12,541 bases of DNA from Spirogloea muscicola (lineage: Eukaryota > Streptophyta > Zygnematophyceae > Spirogloeales > Spirogloeaceae). The notes below the pieces were generated by a model that was given only the letters and a program-made list of their open reading frames with translations, did no database searches and had not been told where the DNA came from. This document shows positions 1 through 7,737 of the stretch, one piece after another. The stretch is taken from NCBI GenBank assembly GCA_009602725.1, contig WELB01000012.1:932691-945231 (forward strand). Direction: 5' to 3'. The translations under genes were made by a program, and so were the position numbers. Every line of letters begins with the position of its first letter. The first letter of the stretch is position 1.

Positions 1-2726
1 GCGCCGGCGCGGGCCCGGGGGCTCGCTGTGCCGGCAGCCCCGCCGGAGGCCCCGGGGCCCAGGCTGGCCCGGGGCGTGCACGTCTTCCAGTGCCCCGTGA
101 GGCCTCCAGCGCCTCTCTTTGGACAGGACCTCGCGGCCAGGCCCACCAACTCCTTGATTAAAGTTTAGGGTTAAGGGGTCAGGGTTAGGGTTGAGGGTTA
201 GGGTTGAGTGTTCAGGCGATGTTAAAGTGGTTGTCGAGGTCTGCCGATGCGCTTCCGGCAATGGCGTCGCCAGAGCGCCTCTGGCTAAGGCTCAAGCACT
301 CCTGCCTGCGATAGCTCCTGGCGGCAATCAATATCGCCAATATGCGGATTTTTACGAGCATTCCGGCCTGGAAATGGCGCAGGATCACCTGGGCATAGTG
401 GCCCGCATCTCCGACTGCGTCGCGTCGCGCGGCGCCAACATCCTCGGCGTGGACATCCACATCGACTCCGAGGCCCAGGTGCCCACATTCTACTCTCGCA
501 GGTGCCCCTTGCGTCTCCACCTCTGCAGCTCGTCTGTCGTGACCCTGCAGTCTCTTTGTGGGCTTGCTCAGAAGCTTTCTGGGACATGTCATGGCGGCTT
601 GGCGGTAGCTGCTGCCAGAGTTGCTGCATGCCATGGCTACCAGGTTGCCATCATCTTGCTTCTACATCAAACGCCGAGTTACAGCGTATTCTGGGGCTTC
701 GTTATTGGTTAGAGCAACAGGCTGTGGAGTCTTGGGGACGGGTCTGATTTTGTTGTGGATATGCACATCTGTACAAGTTTGAAACTGACACCACCAAATG
801 CAAAGCTGACAGTGGGATCTTCGCTGACCAAGATCATTGGACTCTGCTTCATGATTGCAGCGAGTTCTGCGTCGATCCAGGTGCCTGGTCGATGGAAGTC
901 ATGGAGTTTGACTTCGCGAGGCTAGCAAAAGAGCTGGATGCGACGAAGTATACTTTGTCAGTTTCAGGACAAACGCCGCCAATGAGGATGGCTATTCTGG
1001 CCTCGTGGCAGGTGTGCCCCCGCTTCTGCAGCTGATGAAGAATTTACTCTAACTTATTACTCTGAGATGGGCCCGGTAATGGCTGTCACTGCGAAAGCCC
1101 TTATGACTGACTGCCTTCCATCTGGGTGCCATGAAGGTCGAGGAGCAGGACCGTCTATCTCACACTCTCCAGCTTGCACTTTCAGGAACTCTGATCAGAA
1201 AGCTTAGCATTATAAATGGAGGTCAAGGCTCGTACTCTCCTGATCCCTCACTATGGTCCTGATGCACTGATAGGACCATTGCCTTGTTGACCTGCTCTAC
1301 CGGTGGCAGGAGGGTGCTCTTCCAGTTGACATCGCCTGTGTGGTCAGGTCAGTGTACATGACAAGTAGTCGGGTCAATGTAGAGTTAGCAGGCATATAAT
1401 TGCTATGCAAGCTGCCAAGAGAAATTTGGAGCGAATGTTCTCTAGGTCTATGCAAGTTATGTCACTTGGCCAAGGTCTTGTAGATACACACGGAATGGGA
1501 CGTTCTCTGAAAGCAAGGACCTGGCTTTTTCTCAGCAACCATGACCGCGGCCCCAGCACCCACGTCGTACGCTTTCTCCAACGTCACGGCATCCCGTACC
1601 ACTTTGTGCCGACCACCAAGACCGACAAGAGGGAGGATGACATCCTTCGGCTGGTCTCTGACTGCTCGGACTTTCTGGTTCTAGCACGGTATATGCAGGT
1701 GCTTTGCTCCTGAAGCTGCTCCCTTCAGGTAGCCGCCGCGTGAGACAGAGCTCACGAGTGTCTGATAAATGAGCATGCAGCTCACTGTGCCTGTTCAGAT
1801 TTTTATTGTCTTTCCCTCCGTCGTTCCTATGTTCAGACACGTGATAATATGTATCTTGGTCGCACCTAAAATAGAAGCCATATACCTCGACTGCTGCTTC
1901 ATTGTTGCACATCTCCTTTCCTCCATGCCTCGCCTAGGTGTTGTCCTCCAGTTTCCTACGTGCATATGGCAAGGATATAATCAACATACACCATGGGTTG
2001 TTGCCGTCATTCAAGGGAGCCAATCCATACAGACAGGTGAAAGCATGCGAGTCATCTAATGATTGCTTTAGAACGCATTAGCTCTACTTGTTCATGAGTG
2101 AAACTGTTTGTCACAACACTGTGAGAGTGAACAATGACAATCGAGGGCGGTAAGTACTGCTTCTCATAGCTTCATTACAAGACCAGAACATGTCTGCCAT
2201 GGTATGCTGGAAGCGTCTCTGTGGCTGCCCAGCTATGGGCAGTTGTCAAGCTTTCATGAACTCCTGAACCAAAACTAGATTATTAATGCCACAGGCTTAT
2301 AGAGCAGGAGTGAAGCTGATCGGGGCCACAAGCCACTTTGTGACTGAGGAGCTGGACAATGGACCTATCATAGAGCAACTGGTAAGTCCACTTTGGACTG
2401 CAGCGTCCAGTCTCTGACGACCTTCATCCTCCAAAGCTTTTACAGTATGTTATCAGGACTGATTGTCACATGAGCAATATGTTGGAATCCTTTTTGATAG
2501 AGATTGAATTGATAGTTAGCATGCCCTTGGGATATTCAGTATACTTAAGCACCCTCTACTTGCAAAATGTATGCAGGTAGATCGTGTGTCACATCGTGAC
2601 AATCTTTTGGCTTTTGCGACCAAGTCGCAAGTCCTTGAAAAACAGTGCTTAGCAAACGCTGTAAAGTACTGCTGTGAGCATCGGATATTAAGATTCAGCG
2701 ACAACAAGACTATAGTTTTTGGTTGA
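1..2726 (+). CDS. PURU: Formyltetrahydrofolate deformylase (PurU type), 8 exons visible, 5' partial
   Basis: Hydrolyses 10-formyltetrahydrofolate to formate and tetrahydrofolate; in plants this is a mitochondrial step linked to photorespiration (family knowledge). Exons by reading: <1-96, 383-501, 861-1011, 1274-1347, 1536-1698, 1938-2036, 2295-2381, 2577-2726. Every intron is GT...AG and every phase agrees, giving 312 residues and a TGA stop. Residues 24-32 (RGVHVFQCP) continue into [17 protein letters not shown], forming the N-terminal ACT domain. The formyltransferase domain follows with [54 protein letters not shown] and [20 protein letters not shown]. The GART-fold catalytic set appears as Asn217, His219 and Asp255; the His-Asp spacing of 36 equals that of E. 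coli GART. There is no in-frame ATG before 96, so the start codon and any transit peptide lie upstream. Intron 1 holds a telomere-like repeat. Identity is very secure; exon ends are inferred by eye. Confidence 0.93.
164..216 (+). repeat. Degenerate telomere-like repeat inside intron 1 of the deformylase gene
   Basis: A perfect TTTAGGG at 164-170 is followed by TTAAGGGG, TCAGGG, TTAGGG, TTGAGGG, TTAGGG, TTGAGTG and TTCAGG. Unit length drifts between 6 and 8 bases, so both plant-type (TTTAGGG) and TTAGGG-type units are mixed. It lies wholly within the intron at 97-382, between the two exons that encode the start of the ACT domain. The G-rich strand is the sense strand of the gene. It could be an interstitial telomeric sequence left by break repair, or a chance G-rich microsatellite. 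Confidence 0.75.
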
Positions 2727-2987
2727 GAAGCACTATGTCGATTGTGGCAATACACTCGATTGTGGCCCAGGAGTTTTGTGTTAGCCCTTGAGCAAGTACT
2801 GGCTCCAGTACAGGTGAATTAATAAGGATTGTTTCTCTTTAGTGAAGTAGCATTTGTGCTTGCTGACATTGTTGTCATATTTGCTTGAATGTGAATGTTG
2901 ACTCCATGAGGTCAACTATCAATAGATTATTACTGTTCCATCAGGGCCAATCTCTGAATTTGGCAACCTCACATTACTTGAAAATTC

Positions 2988-2992
2988 TGTAA
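2988..2992 (+). promoter_or_regulatory. Candidate poly(A) signal TGTAA for the deformylase gene
   Basis: TGTAA lies 262 bases after the stop codon at 2724-2726. UGUAA is the usual polyadenylation signal of many green algae (family knowledge). Five bases are common by chance, so this rests mainly on its position and on similar signals downstream of the other two genes. Confidence 0.35.
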
Positions 2993-3392
2993 GGGAAAGC
3001 TAGAAGCAGCAGCGTCTGTCCCCAGCGGCAAGACAGCATCAAATTGACACAAACATTTTTGTGAACATCAAGTGAGTTGTATTAGTACATTTTATCCATG
3101 ATTGGAATTGAGGAGCTCTATTTTGGAATTCTGCGGCTGCAGGCAAGTACCTCAATTGGTACAGTGCCTTCTAACTCCAAGAGTCACCATTACAATGTCG
3201 TCATTGGTATATTGCCATCTTCTGAGGATGTAAATGACTGGAACGAGTAGCATAGGAAATTAAACTGCCGGCCTGTCAAGCTGGAGATCACAAGCCCGTT
3301 CCTTCGTGCTTTGTGGAGTGGTGATGCTGGCACGCAAGGCAGAGGTGCCTGACCCCTGACCATGCCAACTATGTGTTTTGCAACTCGCACAT

Positions 3393-3397
3393 TTACA
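3393..3397 (-). promoter_or_regulatory. Candidate poly(A) signal TGTAA for the DDT-domain gene
   Basis: The plus strand reads TTACA, i.e. TGTAA on the minus strand, about 95 bases beyond the proposed TAA stop at 3493-3491. A second copy lies at 3190-3194. Either could serve as the green-algal type signal; assignment is by position only. Confidence 0.35.
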
Positions 3398-3490
3398 TGT
3401 GCTTCTCAGTCGAGAGGCCTGAGATGCATGCAATCTATACAAAGCCTAGCCCAAGAGGAGCTTAAGGCAAGCCTCTACCGCAAAGTCCCA

Positions 3491-6400
3491 TTAGCAGGAG
3501 CATCCCAAGGTTCTGGCAGCTGTGTTTCCTACGCCGACAACATGTCCATTCAGACAACTGCTGGCCGGTGGCATGATGATTCGCCTGCGCTTCTTTTTGT
3601 TTGCCAGCCTGCAGACAATGACAGGCATCAAGCGTGACTAATGAATGCATCATGAAGCAAGCTGGCCGACTGGAAGGTTTTATGAGAAGTCGTGCATGTG
3701 CAACAACCACATACCCACTGCAGTGTCTACTAGCTGATAACACGACAAGTAGAGCAGTATTCAAGCCAGCAGATGCATGGTCAAAGAAACTGACACAAGT
3801 GAAAATGCATACTTGATTGCGGAGAAGAACGCCTCAACAGCCGGCTGCTGCTCCTTGGAGAAGCTCGACCACCTCTCCAATACCGTGGCCGAGCCTTCCT
3901 CAACGTCGTGCCGCAGGTCTGCATCCGAGTCCGAGCACCGCAGACCAAGGACGTTCCGCATTACAGGAACACAACTGAAGCTGCCTAAGGCTCAAGCCAT
4001 GTCCTGCGCAATCTCCACGCTGTGCAGACTACAAACTGTTGACAAGGCTGTGGGCGCCCAGGCGCACTTTGCATGAGGAGCTCGGAGCTGTCGCGGAAGC
4101 CGCGCAGCTGCCAGAAGCTGCGGCCCTGGTCGTCACGGTGGGCAGCCCGTGTCCGGACCATGTCCATGGCTGCAGCATCTGCCTCGCCTCACAAAGTGCA
4201 CGGCACTCTCAGCCTCACCTGGCTGTCTGTCCTCCTTGCCTAATGCTTTTGTGTGTGAAGAGCTTCGTCAGAGGCAAGGGAAGGCATCGAGTGCCTCTGT
4301 GCTAGCAAGCACGCTCACTTGGAGGAGCTGCCCTCTGTGTAACCGTGACCTGCTCCTTCAGGCTTATGGTGGAGCTGCCCTCCCGCACGCCGCCGCTGTG
4401 CAGGAACTTGGCGAGCTCCATCGGCTTACCCTTGGCCATGTTCTCCTTTGGTTGACACCAAGTCAAGCGCGAGACTGTCAGCAATGACCTGCATTTGTCA
4501 CCAAGCTAGCAAGCAGCTGCACTCTAGAGATCCACCAATTCATCAGCAATTCGTCGCGCATAGGTATGGTGCAGCAAGCAATCCACCTCCCGTCGCTGGC
4601 CAAGCAGTCTCTTGCGCGACTTGTCCTGCTCGTTCACAGCGGCATTGATGCGGCTACGGAATGTTCTGCATGCCCGTAAGTCAAGCTGCAGTGAATTTGT
4701 GTCTGGCCATTAAGGTGGCAGCCTCTCTGCAGCCGAGTTGCTGAATCAAGACCTCAACAATGAATGTCCTTGTTGTGGTACTCGGACTATTGACAAAATG
4801 AGACTTTCCTGGCCTGGTTGATTTGCAGTTTGGACTGCCTCAAAGCTGCACTCACTCAGTGCCGAGCGCGTCCTCACAAAGCATGCGGAGCAGCGCGGCC
4901 TTCTCCTCCAGCGCCAGCAGGCCGTAGCCTGACGGCCCTTCACCAAGGTGTCGGGCCACGCGGGTGACGTCGTCGTCGCCACCGCCTCCTCCATCATCGC
5001 CCACTGCCTTGGAAAGGTGTGAAGCGGCGCCGAGCCCACTGTTTGGTAAATCGGACATGGTGGACGTCAAGCATGGGCTCCGATCGTCCTCCGGAACCTG
5101 GACGACCGCAAACTAGCAGGACACAGAGCAAACCCAGAACTGAGTGAGCTGAAAAGCGCGGACTGTAATCTGGCAACAGGCAGCTGGAGAGCAGGTAAGG
5201 CGACAGCATCATATTTTAATTATTTCATTACTAGAATTTCTTCTCACATCACTATTTAACATATATAGCATTGGAGGTAACCTCGGCGTTGGCCAAAGTG
5301 GGCGCCGCAGTGGCGGCCATGGTGGCGGGCCGGCTCCAGCCGCCTGGCGGGCACGGCGTGGCCTCGAGGTGCCGCCTCAGCAGCTGCATCCAGGCGCCCT
5401 GGTCCGCGAAGCCGGCCGCTGGGTGGCCCCTGCCCATGGCCAAGGCTCAGGCTCTCGTCTCAGTGACCACCGCTGTTACCATCATAGAAGGCCCCAATGG
5501 CGGCATTGGCATTCTCCATCAACGCGCCATGTGCCAAAACCCATCAAGCATGGTGCGTGGAGACTGGAGGCTGCACTTAGTCGAGGCGGGGCGGCGGCAG
5601 ACGGCCGCCAGCAGCTTTTGGTGGACTCGCACGAGCGCCGACTGGGCGCCGCGCCTGGCCGCGGCGGCGTGCTCGAGCTCCTGCACCATGGCCTGCGCCT
5701 CGCCAGCCCTGACGCCCACAACCTGCAGTGGCAATAACAGTGGCAGGCAATGAGACTCGCGGGTTGTCACAAAGCCGTGTTGGCACTGGTTAGACGCCAC
5801 TAACCTCGCCAAAGGCCGCGAGGAACTCCACGACCTGGAGCAGGTCGCCGACTGCGGCTGGCGGGAGCGCGATGCCGGCCACCTCCGCCGCCTCCAGGCC
5901 TGGCGGGAGCGCTGCTGCCCTGCTTCCGCTGGCCGCCATTGGCGTCAAACTGGGCGACCTCGCTCTCCGCTTCAGCCGCCGCTGCCGTCCCAAATCTTCG
6001 GCGACGACCTGTCCGGGGCTGTGCTCTGACGGGCCCGTGTGATCGTCGCAACGATTGGCGGTCTTCCCATTGAAATGCAGCATCGTCTCTGGCTTCGAGG
6101 TGCGGCCTCTGCCGTCTGCTGTCGCCGAGCCGCTGGGAGAGCCACTGGGAAAGCCACTGGGGGAGCCTGTGTGAGAGCCACTCGCGCCGCGAGCCGCCAT
6201 GGCGGCCGTGGTCGGAGCTCCCGCCGCGGCGCCGCGCAGTGGGGATGCGACGGTGGGGAACGAGGGGCTTTTGGAAAGGGGGCTAACGGTCAAAGGCACG
6301 ATGGTCCCGCCACGTTCGAAAGTTCGGGCGTCCTCGTCGGGCCGCGGCGGGCGGGCCCCCGTTCCGCCGAGCGCCGTCTGCCTACGGGGCGCCGCCTGCC

Positions 6401-6774
6401 GCTCACCCCATTGGGCTCCTCGTTCCGACCGGCAGCGCGAGGACGGGAGGCCCCCTGCTCGTCGTGGCCCGCAGAGGACGAGTTCCCGCCCTGCCGGGCA
6501 CCCGAAGGACCGGCGCTTGCGCGCCTCGTTGATGCGGGGCCTCGATCCCCGCTTGTCCCAAACCCCGTGAGGCAGCCGCTTTCCGCTTCACGGCGTTGTC
6601 GGACCTTGTCCACCTTTGCTGGTCTGGCCGTTCCACGGCCACTCTCTTCGTGCTGGCTTTCACAGCCCTCGCCCCCTTCGGCTGACTCGTGGTTACTGAG
6701 CGGGTCAGCTTAGCAGCAGGTGATGTACATCTGTCAATGTGCTTGCCTTGTACCTGGCCACTCAGGCCCTCCAT
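3491..6774 (-). CDS. DDT-domain/WHIM-motif nuclear protein, likely chromatin-remodelling (ISWI) partner
   Basis: Proposed exons, in transcript order: 6774-6407, 6282-5805, 5722-5577, 5429-5282, 5097-4856, 4665-4587, a small exon ending at 4430, 4169-4068, 3918-3813, 3608-3491. Except around the small exon, the phases agree. The protein is about 600 residues. A disordered basic N-terminus includes RRLKRRARS (probable nuclear signal). The DDT domain is at about 262-323: PAAVGDLLQVVEFLAAFGE joined to SALVRVHQKLLAAV. AWMQLLRRHLE follows. A WHIM1-like helix lies at about 438-480: GYGLLALEEKAALLRMLCED, then FRSRINAAVNEQ. A WHIM2/3-like motif follows (HRDDQGRSFWQLRG; compare DRxGRxYW), and the C-terminus is basic (NKKKRRR). 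DDT/WHIM proteins act as partners of ISWI ATPases, for example plant DDR proteins. I see no PHD finger or bromodomain. The small exon may be only 16 bases with an unusual AAG acceptor. The in-frame ATG at 6200, in the perfect context GCCGCCATGG, is an alternative start. Confidence 0.66.
6127..6183 (-). repeat. 12-base in-frame tandem repeat encoding a Ser/Pro/Gly run in the DDT protein
   Basis: On the plus strand, units GAGCCGCTGGGA, GAGCCACTGGGA, AAGCCACTGGGG and GAGCCTGTGTGA follow one another, then a partial GAGCCACTC. The 12-base period preserves the minus-strand frame and encodes a four-residue unit, seen as GSPSGFPSGSPSGS close to the alternative ATG at 6200. It fits a flexible, low-complexity linker, and copy number probably varies between strains (inference). 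Confidence 0.7.
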
Positions 6775-6847
6775 CACTCAATACAGACTCAATTCCTTTG
6801 GAAGAGCTTACTTCCAGAGCGCACCGTTGCCAATGAAATCATCGCAG

Positions 6848-7089
6848 GTGTGACTAGCCGCTCCAGTCGGGCGCTCTCAGCTTCCACGGCTGGGCATGCA
6901 ACAGCTTACGGCGCTCGTGGCAAGGAGGCCAAGTACGCAGACCATCCGGAAGGGGACAAATCCGATACACTGGCCGTCGATGTCCATTGGGTATTACGTT
7001 CTCAGTGGCTGGACCCGGCTTGTGCGACGCGCGATGTCCCGACGCACGGCGGGCCCGCTGACTTCAACGCCGCTGGCGTGCAAACGCAG
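6848..7089 (+). other. Unassigned GC-rich open segment, possible exon or gene relic
   Basis: This plus-strand segment stays open within a longer stop-free run (6739-7221). It is bounded by an acceptor-like atcgcag and a donor-like CAG/gtgttt, as a spliced exon would be. Its reading includes AYGARGKEAKYADHPEGD and VDVHWVLRSQWLDPA, with codon choice similar to the real exons nearby. No in-frame ATG precedes it, I recognise no family, and I found no convincing partner exon on this strand. The opposite strand also has short open frames here. It could be a lone exon, a decayed gene or mobile-element fragment, or chance. Confidence 0.2.
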
Positions 7090-7472
7090 GTGTTTCGTAT
7101 GCGCCTTATCTGCGAGCTGGCCATGATCAAGTTTCTGACCGCGGCAAAGGGACTGCTTTTTGGCTACTTGCCTTTTGACTTGGCTGCCAATTATGGGTTT
7201 CTGAGCAACTATACTTCATAACACTTACATGATTGTGAGACTAAGCCAATTCCGGCCCATTCGGATCATGTCCATTCCATTTGGGCTGGCCTCTCACAGC
7301 CCTCACCTCTTCTGAAGGAGCTGCTTTCTTTCACAACATTGCCACCTTTTGACACAACCACTGTTTGCCACTCCTGATGAGTCTCCCCAACATCGCGTAG
7401 AACGCAAAAGCTGCTCTCACAAAGGCCACCTCAAATTTGGTATCTTTCACTATTTTGACCATCCAAAGCATT

Positions 7473-7477
7473 TTACA
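7473..7477 (-). promoter_or_regulatory. Candidate poly(A) signal TGTAA for the amine oxidase gene
   Basis: TTACA on the plus strand is TGTAA on the minus strand, 261 bases past the TGA stop at 7740-7738. The spacing is close to that seen after the deformylase stop. Assignment rests on position and on the green-algal consensus. Confidence 0.35.
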
Positions 7478-7737
7478 TGTAGGTGTCTTGAAGACGCCAA
7501 CTATCAATCAGTCGTCATGTAATACATTCTCTCGAGCCAGAAGCTAGTGTTCTGGTTTATGATGGGCTTGTTCGAATAATCGCATGTGGTGCCAATATTT
7601 TGCTAGGCAGTGTCAAAAAGGCATTAGCAAATCTCTACCACTCTGCCGGTCCACTCTACAGTTGCCGGGCTCATGGCAACTCAACATGCATGTGCCGAGT
7701 TTCAAAAATGGGTTTGGACCTCTGCAATGCCCCTCGC

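Larger units (their letters stand above)
2727..3490. other. Gap between two converging 3' ends
   Basis: The deformylase gene ends at 2726 on the plus strand and the DDT-domain gene ends at 3491 on the minus strand, so this AT-rich stretch should hold both 3' UTRs. I see no convincing coding exon. It contains candidate UGUAA signals for both transcripts. An 11-base direct repeat (tcgattgtggc) occurs at 2738-2748 and 2756-2766, just after the deformylase stop. No tRNA or other RNA gene is visible. Confidence 0.6.
6775..7737. other. Region between the DDT gene 5' end and the amine oxidase 3' end
   Basis: Both flanking genes point left, so this should hold the promoter and 5' leader of the DDT gene and the 3' UTR of the amine oxidase gene. 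Apart from the GC-rich open stretch at 6848-7089, the sequence is AT-richer and has no exon I can support. I see no clear TATA box, RNA gene or terminal inverted repeats. Confidence 0.5.

Noticed and set aside
5440-5560. A possible extra minus-strand exon reading NANAAIGAFYD before a gtaaca donor.
   Set aside because: No usable AG acceptor gives that frame, an in-frame stop lies just upstream, and joining 5577 directly to 5429 keeps phase without it.
5271-5753. A 160-residue plus-strand open frame.
   Set aside because: It overlaps minus-strand exons carrying AWMQLLRRHLE and SALVRVHQKLLAAV; no recognisable domain and low-complexity composition.
6039-6713. A 224-residue open frame on the plus strand.
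   Set aside because: It is rich in Arg, Ala, Gly and Pro, as expected from a shadow frame in GC-rich DNA, and lies opposite the DDT gene exons, whose minus-strand reading shows conserved motifs and consistent splice phases.
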